Below, in pieces: positions 9,045 through 17,784 of a stretch of 64,000 nt of DNA. Made by a program: the position numbers and the translations under genes. The stretch lies in the NCBI RefSeq assembly GCF_940670685.1, contig NZ_OW711693.1, positions 2,852,001 through 2,916,000 on the forward strand. The letters run 5' to 3'. Within the stretch, counting starts at the first letter, position 1, and the number at the start of each line of letters is the position of its first letter. The notes beneath the pieces are model-generated. The model worked only from the letters and a program-made list of their open reading frames with translations. It was not told where the DNA came from and did not search any database. Origin of the DNA: Anaeropeptidivorans aminofermentans. Its GTDB lineage: Bacteria > Bacillota > Clostridia > Lachnospirales > UBA5962.

Positions 9045-9908
9045 CTAAGCCCATCTTCTTTTTTCAATTACGTTTATTGTAAAGTAATTAAACGCAAAAG
9101 CAAAAGTAAAATAATATATTAAATCCGAAAGGCTTATTACCCCCATAGAAAAGCTGCCGAATCTTGACATAAGGGATATAAATTTAAGCGCCTTTACAAT
9201 AAGGCCGTCGTATAGTTCAGGGCCTAAATAATATACAGCACCGCATATTCCGCAAATAAGCAAAAACAGAATAAGGGCAAGCTTTATATTTTTTGTACTG
9301 TCATAAAGAACATAGGAAATAATTAAAGTAAGGATTGCAATAAACACAATCGAGCTTATCCTGTCTGAAGGAAGGTTTGCAATAAAGCCGTCGGATACAT
9401 AAAAGCCGAATACGGCTGCAAAGGTTCCTATGGCGGCGGTTATCTGGCTGTTTGTAAGGACCGATATAAATATCCCTACAGAAATAAAACATGTTCCCAG
9501 CAGAAAATAGCCTAAATAAGTACCTAAAATCCTGCTTACAGGAAGTGTGCCGTAAGGGTTCAGCATCAAAGGAAATAAGCCTGTTATTATAAGGGCTATG
9601 CCAAGAAGGATTACCGCTGCAAAAAACTTTCCCAAAACGATACCGGATACGGAAATAGGAGAGGTATATAAAAGCTGGTCTGTTTTCTGGCTTTGCTCTT
9701 CTGCAAAAAGCCGCATGGTAATCATGGGAATCATAATAAGGAATAAAATAGTCGTGCTTATGATGGTGATATAATAATCTCCGTTTCCTGCGAGAACATT
9801 ATTCATAAAATAAAAAACCGCAGTAAGAAGGACAAAGAAAAATAAGAAAATATAACCTGACATATTTGTAAAATAAGACTTAAGTTCTTTTTTAATTATT
9901 GCCGTCAT
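9045..9908 (-). CDS. ABC-2 type permease (GldF-like)
   Basis: 287 residues with six predicted transmembrane segments and the ABC-2 signature region (MITMRLFAEEQSQKTDQLL at about 77-95, followed by SPISVSGIVLGKF). The N-terminal KKELKSYFTNMSGYIFL is typical of GldF-like permeases. The ATG at 9908 has AGGAGG at proper distance; an ATG at 9917 abuts the site and is rejected. The start lies inside the end of the ATPase gene (17-base overlap), so the two are coupled. It should form the membrane pore for the ATPase encoded upstream. Confidence 0.88.
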   Translation of the reverse strand: MTAIIKKELKSYFTNMSGYIFLFFFVLLTAVFYFMNNVLAGNGDYYITIISTTILFLIMIPMITMRLFAEEQSQKTDQLLYTSPISVSGIVLGKFFAAVILLGIALIITGLFPLMLNPYGTLPVSRILGTYLGYFLLGTCFISVGIFISVLTNSQITAAIGTFAAVFGFYVSDGFIANLPSDRISSIVFIAILTLIISYVLYDSTKNIKLALILFLLICGICGAVYYLGPELYDGLIVKALKFISLMSRFGSFSMGVISLSDLIYYFTFAFAFNYFTINVIEKRRWA

Positions 9909-10974
9909 TTTTTTCATCCTCCTCTTGGTTATTTTCCTGCACAAAATCTTCTTCTATTTCAGAAACTGCCTCTTCTGTTTCTCTTTCATTATCTAAAGAA
10001 GCTTCTTCATATTCTTCTACTGTATCAACGTCTATTCTTGAGGAATCTGCTGTAATTTTAAGGAATGTTTCTTCTAAAGTAAGGTCCAGAGGCTTCAGCA
10101 TAAGAACTGTAATCCCATTTTCTGCCATGAGCTCAAAGGCCTTTTCTCTTATGTCCATTCCTTCTTTGCCCGATACTTCTATGTCGGCTGTTCCTTCTTC
10201 TTTTGGCGGCTTAACAGAAGCTGAAGATATATCAGGGCATTCTTCAAATATTTTAAGGGCATCTTTGCCGTCGCCTTTTACTCTTAATAAGATATTGTGA
10301 TTGCCTGAAAGGCTTGCGGAAAGTTTGTCCGGCTCTCCGCTGGCAACGATTTTGCCTTTATTCATAATAATAATTCTTGAGCATACCGCCGAAACCTCAG
10401 ATAAAATATGGCTTGATAAAATGACTGTATGCTTTTTACCAAGCTCCTTTATAACCTCTCGCATCTCTATAATCTGCTTAGGGTCAAGACCTGATGATGG
10501 TTCGTCAAGAATAATAACATCGGGGCTTCCTATCATGGCTTGGGCAAGGCCTACTCTTTGTCTGTAGCCTTTGGATAAATTTTTCAAAATCCTTTGTTTT
10601 ACCTCGGATATTTTGACCGTTTCCATGATATGGTTTAGATGCTCTGCTCTGCCTGCTTTTTTGACCTTTTTTATGTCGCAGACAAATTCAAGATATTCCT
10701 CCACAAACATATTGCCGTATAAAGGCGGCACATCAGGCAGATATCCGATATTCATCTTCGCCCCAATGGGGTCATCTAAAATATCCTTTCCATTGATAAC
10801 GACTGTGCCTTCCGTCGGGGAAAGATAGCCTGTCATAATGTTCATGGTGGTCGTTTTCCCTGCACCGTTAGGGCCTAAAAAACCTACAATCTCGCCGTCT
10901 GAAACAGTAAAATTCAAATCATCTATGGCTAAATTGCTTCCATACCGTTTAGTGAGGTTTTTAACTTCAATCAA
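9892..10974 (-). CDS. ABC transporter ATP-binding protein (GldA-like) with acidic tail
   Basis: 360 residues, TTG start with GGAGGG upstream. Walker A GPNGAGKTT (34-42), signature LSKGYRQR (133-140), Walker B VIILDEP (153-159), D-loop SGLDP and switch His in VILSSH. After the usual 300-residue ATPase there is a strongly acidic tail of about 45 residues (EEYEEASLDNERETEEAV and on), which the family does not usually carry. First gene of the operon ATPase-permease-GldG-like-DUF4340. It drives export or surface assembly of an unknown substrate. Confidence 0.92.
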   Translation of the reverse strand: MIEVKNLTKRYGSNLAIDDLNFTVSDGEIVGFLGPNGAGKTTTMNIMTGYLSPTEGTVVINGKDILDDPIGAKMNIGYLPDVPPLYGNMFVEEYLEFVCDIKKVKKAGRAEHLNHIMETVKISEVKQRILKNLSKGYRQRVGLAQAMIGSPDVIILDEPSSGLDPKQIIEMREVIKELGKKHTVILSSHILSEVSAVCSRIIIMNKGKIVASGEPDKLSASLSGNHNILLRVKGDGKDALKIFEECPDISSASVKPPKEEGTADIEVSGKEGMDIREKAFELMAENGITVLMLKPLDLTLEETFLKITADSSRIDVDTVEEYEEASLDNERETEEAVSEIEEDFVQENNQEEDEKNDGNN

Positions 10975-11200
10975 AATGATCCCTCCAAATTTAATGTTAT
11001 TATTTTAAGCCTTTTCAGAAAGCTTAAATTAAATTTGTTATAAATTGCCATCATAAGAATCCTCAAATATTTTAATTCTTATTAATGAATATTGTGTGAA
11101 TAAACTGTGAATCTAATACATTTTCAGGAAAAAGTAATAGAAAGTGCTGCAGATTAGGTAAAATTTTTCTAGAGTGTGTCCGAAAACAGTCACACCAACA

Positions 11201-11236
11201 AAAATATAAAATAAACATTAGTTTATTTTATATTTT
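11201..11236. other. Perfect AT-rich stem-loop
   Basis: AAAATATAAAATAAAC and its exact inverted copy are separated by ATTA, making a 16-bp stem in the divergent spacer between the ABC operon and the coat genes. There is no gene whose end it obviously serves. Confidence 0.7.
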
Positions 11237-11384
11237 ACATCAGAGATACATTTTTTATCTTTAAAGCTAAAAAAATCTTTGCAAGAAAACCTATTTCAAG
11301 TAACTTCGATGATGAAGTCGCATTTCCATGGCAAAATAGACTTTTTATTGGGCTTCATACTCTAATGGAAAGTTTTGTATAGCA

Positions 11385-11478
11385 TTATATCATAAACTTA
11401 GGCTCTGCTCATACATTTCACGAAGTGAAATGTATTCGTGGATAAAACCAAGCAAAGCTTAGTTTTATCCACATTATA
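11385..11478. repeat. Family C hairpin repeat, single unit
   Basis: Contains CATACATTTCACGAAGTGAA followed by ATGTATTC, then GGATAAAACCAAGC / GCTTAGTTTTATCC: two adjacent hairpins in the same order as the 88-bp tandem units at 50083. ATTATAtCATAAA-like words flank it on both sides, and a decayed second unit follows to about 11530. Together with the stem-loop at 11201 this is what the 10975-11654 spacer holds. Confidence 0.65.
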
Positions 11479-11654
11479 ACATAAACATGGTTTTTGCTCA
11501 TACTTTTCTTTCGTAAATATATATTTACAATTGGGCTTGGTAAAATGGTAAAAAAAGGATAGACAATTTTAGAAATATATGCATATTTATATGAAAAATA
11601 ATCCAGAATAACATCGAAACATATCATTGCATAGTGAAAGGAGATTCGTAACAG

Positions 11655-11837
11655 ATGACAAATTTAAACCAAATGGAGCTTAATGCGATCAGAGAAGTAG
11701 TAGGCAACCATATTACATCTGCTGCAAAGCTTATGGAATACGCTGAAAGATGCCAGGACCCTCAAATTAAGCAGATGTTCCACCAATCTTCAATGGACGC
11801 GGCTAAAAACGCTCAAGATTTAATTAATATGTTATAG
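11655..11837 (+). CDS. Small CotF-like spore coat protein
   Basis: 60 residues, all-helical, ending QSSMDAAKNAQDLINML. It resembles the short partner proteins of the Coat_F family. GAAAGGAG lies 11 bases before the ATG. It sits 10 bases before a second CotF-family gene, so the two form an operon. In Bacillus, CotF is processed into two small polypeptides of the spore coat; here the two chains appear to be encoded separately. Sporulation-specific expression is likely but the promoter was not identified. Confidence 0.72.
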   Translation: MTNLNQMELNAIREVVGNHITSAAKLMEYAERCQDPQIKQMFHQSSMDAAKNAQDLINML

Positions 11838-11847
11838 GAGGCATAAA

Positions 11848-12114
11848 ATGCAGGAAAAAGACATGGTATACGATATATTAGGCGGATTAAAGTCAAGCTT
11901 GGGAACCTATGCCAAGGTAATCAGCGAATGCTCAAATCAGAATTTAAGACAGAAATTCCAGCAGATGAGAGACAGCGACGAAAAAGGCCAGTATGATTTA
12001 TACAAAATAGCTGAACAAAAAGGCTATTACAACCCATCACCGGCAGCAACCCCCATGCAGTGTGATGAAATAAAGGGAAAGCTTGCAATGTCCGGCAATA
12101 CATCTCTTGGTTAA
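11848..12114 (+). CDS. CotF-family spore coat protein
   Basis: 88 residues with the Coat_F pattern (KDMVYDILGGLKSSLGTYAK, LRQKFQQMRDSDEKGQYDLY, AEQKGYY). TAGGAGG overlaps the end of the preceding gene and places the ATG at 11848. The helical bundle fold is ferritin-like in shape but lacks obvious metal ligands. It probably pairs with the 60-residue protein encoded just upstream in the spore coat. A strong terminator follows. Confidence 0.8.
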   Translation: MQEKDMVYDILGGLKSSLGTYAKVISECSNQNLRQKFQQMRDSDEKGQYDLYKIAEQKGYYNPSPAATPMQCDEIKGKLAMSGNTSLG

Positions 12115-12123
12115 AAACTATGA

Positions 12124-12165
12124 CAAGAGCCTTGAAAAACTTATGCTTTTCAAGGCTCTTTTTTA
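12124..12165 (+). terminator. Terminator of the coat gene pair
   Basis: AAGAGCCTTGAAAA / TTTTCAAGGCTCTT stem followed by a T-run. Confidence 0.92.
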
Positions 12166-12173
12166 TTAATTAT

Positions 12174-12230
12174 AAAGAAGCACGAACTTAGAAAGCAGGG
12201 CAGATGGTTTACAAATACCCTGCGCTTAGG
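12174..12230. repeat. Family D short repeat, copy 1
   Basis: AAGCACGAACTTAGAAAGCA then GGGCAGATGGTTTACAAATA-CCCTG. A near-identical string occurs at 45428 (AAGCACAAACTTAGAAAACA). CAGGG and CCCTG can pair. Confidence 0.5.
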
Positions 12231-12280
12231 TCCTAACTCTTTGGATTACGAACAATCCAAAGTTTATTATAAGGATATTT

Positions 12281-12907
12281 TTACCCTCTTCTTTCCAACA
12301 GGGTTTTTAAAGGCCTGCATACTGCTGAAGAAAGTATGGCGCTTACAATAGCTTCAGGAATGCCGCTTGTTAAAATTGTAATCCCGATAATATAAATCAT
12401 GGTCTGTCCTGCAATAGAGGCATATTGATCTCCAAAAAAGAGCCATATGCCGCCCATAACGCCAAATGTATTTGCAAGGCTTCCCAAGGCTGCGCTTATG
12501 GAAATAGAAAATACAGCTTTTTTATGAAGGGCCTCTGAAAAGTATTTATAGGAAACCCCTGTTACTGTACCTACTAAAATACGGGGAACAAAGCAAATAA
12601 GCAGACTGCCGAAGTTGCCCGAAAACTCTCCCAATGAATAAAAGGGGGTAAATATAAATGCCATTAAAGGCATCGGCGGCATGAATGTCCAAACTAAGAA
12701 ACTGAACAATCCGGCAAAAGCTCCCATCATTGTGCCGGCTTTCGTACCCAAAAGTACAGCCGTAATAGATACAGGAACCATTGCCAAGGTCGCTACAATA
12801 GGGCCTAAAGCCGGAAGCGATCCTAAAGGTGTAAAGCAAAATATTGCTTCTATGGCTAAAAGAACGCTAAATTGCACAAGGAATAATGTCTTGTTTTTGC
12901 TTGTCAT
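12281..12907 (-). CDS. ECF transporter substrate-binding (S) component
   Basis: 208 residues, almost entirely hydrophobic, five to six transmembrane helices. The N-terminal LVQFSVLLAIEAIFCFTPLG and the region PVSITAVLLGTKAGTMMGAFAG match ECF-type S components, which bind a vitamin or similar small molecule and share a common energising module (EcfA/A'/T) encoded elsewhere. GAGGAGG stands before the ATG at 12907. No riboswitch was recognised upstream (that spacer holds a family A repeat), so the ligand cannot be named. Confidence 0.82.
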   Translation of the reverse strand: MTSKNKTLFLVQFSVLLAIEAIFCFTPLGSLPALGPIVATLAMVPVSITAVLLGTKAGTMMGAFAGLFSFLVWTFMPPMPLMAFIFTPFYSLGEFSGNFGSLLICFVPRILVGTVTGVSYKYFSEALHKKAVFSISISAALGSLANTFGVMGGIWLFFGDQYASIAGQTMIYIIGITILTSGIPEAIVSAILSSAVCRPLKTLLERRG

Positions 12908-12957
12908 TGAAAGGCCTCCTCTTTTTAAGAAAATATCCTATGATATAGAATCTCCAT

Positions 12958-13094
12958 TATAGTAAATTTCTAGCAAAGAAGTAACAAACCCAGCCCGCTA
13001 TAGACTTAAGAATACGGCTTTTCGCAGGAAACAGTGCATTTTTAAGCCAAAGCAAATATACGGTTTCATACTGTTTGATTTTAAATTTACTATA
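12958..13094. repeat. Family A intergenic repeat, sub-type A1 (137 bp)
   Basis: Begins TATAGTAAATTTC, ends AAATTTACTATA; contains GAAGTAACAAACC, GGAAACAGTGCATTTTTAAG and AATATACGG as in the copy at 5650. It fills most of the spacer upstream of the ECF S gene. The rest, to 13351, is AT-rich with a GCCTAAAGCG/GCCTTAGGCG hairpin near 13212-13240 that may end the cyuA transcript. Confidence 0.78.
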
Positions 13095-13351
13095 TATTGA
13101 TTTTAAGTTTTTATGCTCTAGGAGCTATTTATAACAGTATAACAAATTATTGTTTTATAGTATTGCCCTTATACTGTTTTGTCAATAATCATTTTAAATT
13201 ATTTTTAAAAACGCCTAAAGCGCTTAAAGGCCTTAGGCGTGATAAATAAATTAAAAATTATCCGTTTCTATGTGTAAAAAATGGATTATTCCTTGAAATT
13301 AACGGCATATTTAGTAAAATAGCCTTGAAGTGATAAAAATCTATTTTACTA

Positions 13352-14635
13352 TTAACAATGCCCGGCAGTCATCATATCGAGTATTACCTTATCTGTTTCT
13401 CTCATGCCTTCGCTTCCAAGGCGGCCGATACCATCAATGGTTTCTTCAATATCTTCTTTTATAATGCCCGTATCCTTTTCAAGCACCTGATTTTTCATTG
13501 CAAGCTTATGAGCTATAGCGCCTGCATCAAGAGCAGAGGCTATTTTCAGTGCACAGGATATTTTCGCTCCGTCGCAGACTACGCCGGAGACATTGCCAAG
13601 CATATTTTTTATGGTATATTCTATCTGCTGCTTTCTTCCGCCCTCTATATAAGTTATGGCTACAGCGCTTCCGCAGGCGGCGCTTACTGCTCCGCAGAAT
13701 GCCGAAAGCTTGCCTATGCCTATTTTTATCCTTATTGCCATGAGATTGCTTAATGTAAGGGCCCTGTAAAAAGTATCTTTATCTATATTTTTTTCCCTGG
13801 CATATATAATTACAGGTACGGATACAGTAATCCCCTGATTTCCGCTTCCTGAATTGGTAACGATTGGCAGATTGCAGCCGCCCATTCTCGCTTCGCTTGC
13901 GGCTGCGGCATAAGCCTTGGCAAGCTCAAAAACATTCGTAGCACCTTCTTTTAAGGTGGCGCCTACGGTTATACCGTAATTATTTGAAAGGCCTTCATTA
14001 GCGCTGTTTATATTGAATTCTATCTGTCTTTCAAGAATTTCTTTTACATCGTCAAGATTTACATTGTCTGAAAAATCAATAATATTATCAAGGCAGAATT
14101 TATTTTTATCGTATGTATCGCTTTCAGACTTCAAGTCACTGGATTCATCGTCAAAAAGAATTTCGCCGTTTTTAACTATTTTAACGATATGGGTATGGGA
14201 ACCATATATAGAAACTTCGCAGATATGGTCGCCTTTTATCGCATTAACTATGATATAAAGCTTTTCTTCCGTATCTAAAAGCTCTACTGAACAATAGTCC
14301 GTGTCAACAAGCTCATGTATCTTTTTAATAACTGCATCGCTTATATTGGATATTACTTCAAGCTTCTTCTCGTGGTCGCCCCCTAAAGTTCCAACTATGG
14401 CGGCAGCCCGAACGCCTTTAAGGCCTCCTGTATTGGGAACAGTTACGCCCTTAACGTTTTTAATAACATTTCCCGAACATTTTACTGTGAGCTTTTCCGG
14501 CTCTTCTCCAAGATAAAATCGAGCTGTAGCAGCAGCGTATGCTATTGCTATAGGCTCTGTGCAGCCGCTGGCAGGAACCAGCTCTTTTTTAAGAACACTA
14601 AGTATATACTTGTAGTCACTTTCACTAATATTCAT
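13352..14635 (-). CDS. cyuA: L-cysteine desulfidase / serine dehydratase-alpha family (UPF0597)
   Basis: 427 residues, full length for the CyuA/YhaM family. C25 in VPASGCTEP and further cysteines in SAFCGAVSAACGS and GVVCDGAKISC fit the pattern of cysteines that hold a [4Fe-4S] cluster in this family. Glycine-rich NSGSGNQGITVSVP is also typical. The enzyme breaks L-cysteine down to pyruvate, ammonia and sulfide, so it serves cysteine catabolism or sulfide supply in anaerobes. GGGAAGAG precedes the ATG. No linked cysteine transporter is present, and the exact substrate is inferred from the family. Confidence 0.82.
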   Translation of the reverse strand: MNISESDYKYILSVLKKELVPASGCTEPIAIAYAAATARFYLGEEPEKLTVKCSGNVIKNVKGVTVPNTGGLKGVRAAAIVGTLGGDHEKKLEVISNISDAVIKKIHELVDTDYCSVELLDTEEKLYIIVNAIKGDHICEVSIYGSHTHIVKIVKNGEILFDDESSDLKSESDTYDKNKFCLDNIIDFSDNVNLDDVKEILERQIEFNINSANEGLSNNYGITVGATLKEGATNVFELAKAYAAAASEARMGGCNLPIVTNSGSGNQGITVSVPVIIYAREKNIDKDTFYRALTLSNLMAIRIKIGIGKLSAFCGAVSAACGSAVAITYIEGGRKQQIEYTIKNMLGNVSGVVCDGAKISCALKIASALDAGAIAHKLAMKNQVLEKDTGIIKEDIEETIDGIGRLGSEGMRETDKVILDMMTAGHC

Positions 14636-14742
14636 ATTCGACTCTTCCCATCTGATAAAATTATCTTAAATATAATTCTAAGCTCTTTATGGTAATACAA
14701 TTTAAAGAAATATGGATATTCTTGAAAAAATCGGCTTAAGGC

Positions 14743-14856
14743 CTATTTCCCTTTGAACTCTCCCGGAATATCCGAAATGCAGCCCCCAGAAAAGACCATA
14801 AAAGCCTTCCCGGAACCTTCGGCATAGGGGTAAAATTTGTAATATTCTAAAGCCAT
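14743..14856 (-). CDS. Candidate 37-residue small protein
   Basis: A short frame beginning MALEYYKFYPYAEGSGKAF and ending EFKGK before TAG. Codon choice (GCC, GGC, TCC, CCG) is like nearby genes and unlike the AT-rich spacers, and the stop is followed by GGCCTTAAGCCGATTTTTT, a terminator-like hairpin with a T-run. The ribosome binding site (AAGAG) is weak. It lies between nadE and cyuA, transcribed towards cyuA. It may be a real small protein, a regulatory leader peptide or the remnant of a larger gene. No function is assigned. Confidence 0.4.
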   Translation of the reverse strand: MALEYYKFYPYAEGSGKAFMVFSGGCISDIPGEFKGK

Positions 14857-15387
14857 ATACTCTTGTTTTCAACCAATCACATTATAGTACACGAAAAAAA
14901 CATAGTCAATACTGGCTAAAGCGCTATTGCTCCCTGGATATATTCCGAAGTATCATTAAATCCATTTTAGTGAAATATTAAATATCAAAATATACTAAAT
15001 TTGTTAGATGAATTCTTGAGCTTGCAATCTTATTATGCAAAGTGTCGGTAAAACAGAGATTATTCCCATTATTTTTTCTATATAGAATTTATTGGTTTAT
15101 ATATGTATAAGCCTGCATATAAGAGGAGTTATAAGGATTTATTTTAAAAAATAAAATTTTATGGCCTATTGTTCCCTTTGTTAAAACCGCGCATACTTGT
15201 CCGTAATTCAGATACATATTCTGGTAAAGATTTATGACCTGTTCTTTTGAAAATACCTGATTTCAACATAAAATAAATATTTATTTTATGTTACGCCAAT
15301 ACTTCTTAAATATTTAGTAATTTCTTTATATTAACGGCTTTATATGCTATAATTAGCATGACTTTATTAAAAAATGTGAGGTGTATT
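14857..15387. other. Spacer upstream of nadE with a 28-bp perfect palindrome
   Basis: No gene seen. At 15265-15292 AACATAAAATAAAT is followed directly by its exact inverted copy, an operator- or stem-like feature 120 bp before the nadE start. A TATAAT at 15348-15353 is a plausible -10 for nadE. The rest is AT-rich and unassigned. Confidence 0.5.
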
Positions 15388-17358
15388 ATGCTCAATCTAG
15401 TCAGAGTCGGTGTGGCGGTACCTAAAGTTAAGGTTGCTGATTGCAGCTCGAATATTGAAGAAATAATTAATTTAATATATCAGGCGGAAGAACAAGGCGT
15501 CAATGTGCTGGTTTTTCCAGAGCTTTGCATCACAGGATATACCTGTGCTGATTTGTTCTTCCAAAGCACTTTGATTTCAGGTGCGGAAAAATCCCTTGGA
15601 ATGCTTTTAGAAGCCACAAAGGATATTGATATGGTAATCGCTACGGGGCTTCCCATCAGCGCTAAAAATCAGCTTTTTAACTGCGCTGCCATTTCCCATT
15701 TAGGAAAAATCATGGGTATTATACCGAAAACTTATCTTCCCAACAGTGAAGAGTTTTACGAAAAGCGCTGGTTCTCCCCAGCCTATGACATGCCTTGGAA
15801 AACCATAGAACTTTGCGGGCAAACGGTTCCCATGGGTTACGATATCTTATTCAACTGTAACAATGGCGGCCCTATCATAGGCGTTGAAATATGCCAAGAC
15901 TTATGGGAGCCTATTCCTCCAAGTTCTTATCAGGCTCTTGCAGGCGCAAACCTTATCCTGAACCTTTCCGCAAGCAGTGAAATATTTGCCAAGCAAAACA
16001 CAAGGCGTGCCATCGTAACAGGCCAGTCCAGCAGAACTATATGCGCCTATGCCTACTGTGCCTCAGGAATCGGAGAATCTACTACGGATATGGTTTTCAG
16101 CGGCCACAGCCTTATTTGTGAAAACGGCTCGGTTTTAAGAGAAAGCAGCCGTTTCAATAAAGACCCTTATATTTTAATCGCCGACCTGGACTTTGAGCTT
16201 ATCAGAAAAGAAAGGCAGAAAAATAACGGTTTTATGGCATGCTCCCAAAACGGCGGAAGAAAGGATTTCCGCTTTGTAGACATTCCCTTAACATTATCAG
16301 ACCCAGCGGAGCTTTTACGCCCCAATCCCCAAAATCCCTTCCTCCCGGACGACCCTGAAGAAAAGTCCAAATGCTGTGAGGATATGTTTCATATTCAATA
16401 TATCGGCCTTGCAAGAAGGCTTGAGCATACAGACATAAAAAAATCCGTCATCGCCATATCGGGAGGCCTTGATTCAACACTAGCCCTTTTAACCGTGGTA
16501 AAATCTCATGACTTTCTGGGCTTACCCAGAGAAAATATAATAGGAATAACAATGCCGGGCTTTGGAACCACCGGCAGGACCTATAATAACGCAAAAGAGC
16601 TTGCTCTTTCTCTTGGCATAACCTTAAGAGAAATCAGCATTAAGGATGCCTGTATAGAGCACTTTAAAAATATAGGCCATGATATCAATACTCATGACGC
16701 TACCTTTGAAAACGCCCAGGCGAGGGAACGCACTCAAATAGCTATGGACATCGCAAATATGGAAAACGCCATTGTTGTAGGCACAGGGGATTTAAGCGAG
16801 CTTGCCCTTGGCTTTACCACATATAACGGAGACCATATGAGTATGTATAACGTAAACTGCGGAATTCCCAAAACATTAGTAAGAATCATCGTTACATGGC
16901 TTTCCAATTCGGAATATTTTTCCGGCAATACTTCAAAGATACTTCTTGATATTGTAGATACACCCGTAAGCCCCGAGCTCCTTCCCCCTTCTGAAAACGG
17001 AAACCCCGTACAGATAACCGAAGAAATCATGGGGCCTTACGAAATAAACGACTTTTTCCTTTATTACATGCTGAATTACGGCTTCTGCCCAAAGAAGATT
17101 CTTTTCCTTGCGGAAAGAGCCTTCGGCGATAAATATTCAAAGCTTCAATATTTATCCATGCTTAAAAATTTCTATGTTCGCTTCTTTACCCAGCAGTTTA
17201 AACGTTCTTGCTCTCCTGACGGGCCAAAGGCAGTTGAAATCGGCCTTTCCCCAAGAGGCGACTGGCGTATGCCAAGCGACGCTTCTTACAGCTTATGGAT
17301 TCAACAGCTTGAAGATATAAAAATGAGCCAGGAATTTACAAAGTTCTATAATATTTAA
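15388..17358 (+). CDS. nadE: Glutamine-dependent NAD(+) synthetase
   Basis: 656 residues. The N-terminal nitrilase-type glutaminase has E45 (FPELC), K114 (PKTYLP) and C169 (VEICQDLW) as catalytic triad. The C-terminal synthetase has the PP-loop SGGLDST (358-364). It amidates nicotinic acid adenine dinucleotide to NAD+ using ATP and ammonia channelled from glutamine, the last step of NAD synthesis. The ATG at 15388 has GTGAGGTG upstream; the earlier ATG at 15358 lacks a site and would add ten atypical residues. Monocistronic, with a terminator directly after. Confidence 0.95.
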   Translation: MLNLVRVGVAVPKVKVADCSSNIEEIINLIYQAEEQGVNVLVFPELCITGYTCADLFFQSTLISGAEKSLGMLLEATKDIDMVIATGLPISAKNQLFNCAAISHLGKIMGIIPKTYLPNSEEFYEKRWFSPAYDMPWKTIELCGQTVPMGYDILFNCNNGGPIIGVEICQDLWEPIPPSSYQALAGANLILNLSASSEIFAKQNTRRAIVTGQSSRTICAYAYCASGIGESTTDMVFSGHSLICENGSVLRESSRFNKDPYILIADLDFELIRKERQKNNGFMACSQNGGRKDFRFVDIPLTLSDPAELLRPNPQNPFLPDDPEEKSKCCEDMFHIQYIGLARRLEHTDIKKSVIAISGGLDSTLALLTVVKSHDFLGLPRENIIGITMPGFGTTGRTYNNAKELALSLGITLREISIKDACIEHFKNIGHDINTHDATFENAQARERTQIAMDIANMENAIVVGTGDLSELALGFTTYNGDHMSMYNVNCGIPKTLVRIIVTWLSNSEYFSGNTSKILLDIVDTPVSPELLPPSENGNPVQITEEIMGPYEINDFFLYYMLNYGFCPKKILFLAERAFGDKYSKLQYLSMLKNFYVRFFTQQFKRSCSPDGPKAVEIGLSPRGDWRMPSDASYSLWIQQLEDIKMSQEFTKFYNI

Positions 17359-17365
17359 TTCGTTT

Positions 17366-17403
17366 TAAAACCTGCCTTGTACAAGGCAGGTTTTATTTTT
17401 TTG
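17366..17403 (+). terminator. Terminator of nadE
   Basis: AAAACCTGCCTTG / CAAGGCAGGTTTT stem followed by ATTTTTTTG. Confidence 0.92.
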
Positions 17404-17427
17404 TGGTAAAAAGACCTAAACTTAGGG

Positions 17428-17565
17428 CATAGTAAATTTAAAGTGAAACAGCGGCAAAGCCACCATATCTACTCATGTTCAAAATGTACCTTTCCGAAGA
17501 AAATCCCTGTTTTGAGCTTGACGGGAATAGGCTTTTGCTACTTCTTCATAATTAATTTACTATAT
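17428..17565. repeat. Family A intergenic repeat, sub-type A1 in opposite orientation
   Basis: Ends CATAGTAAATTTAAAG and TAATTTACTATA. The inner hallmark appears reversed (AAAATGTACCTTTCCGAAGA). Directly abutted by a family B copy at 17566. Confidence 0.72.
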
Positions 17566-17602
17566 AGTGAATTTGCTTTTATTCCGGCAAATTCACAGCG
17601 CT
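17563..17602. repeat. Family B intergenic repeat, short copy 3
   Basis: GTGAATTTGCTTTTATTCCG followed at once by GCAAATTCACAGCGCTGC, the same right end as copy 1 near 790 (GCAAATTCACGGCGCTGC). The middle seems deleted. Confidence 0.55.
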
Positions 17603-17736
17603 GCGATTGCATGTTTATTCGGGTATAAGACCGATATAATAAATAAATTTAGGAAGTAACGGGTTAAACTTTAAGCAAGCTGAATCTTATTAAATAATAT
17701 TAAATATATAATCTTAAAATAATTTTGATTATCTTA

Positions 17737-17765
17737 TTGACAATTATAAGAAATGCTGGTATATT
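17737..17765 (+). promoter_or_regulatory. Promoter of the ilvBN T-box transcript
   Basis: TTGACA and TATATT separated by 17 bases, about 25 bases before the first conserved T-box helix. Confidence 0.75.
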
Positions 17766-17784
17766 TTAATGCAATATATTAAAA

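Noticed and set aside
17443-17628. 61-codon plus-strand frame after nadE
   Set aside because: It runs through a family A repeat and into a family B repeat, both non-coding.
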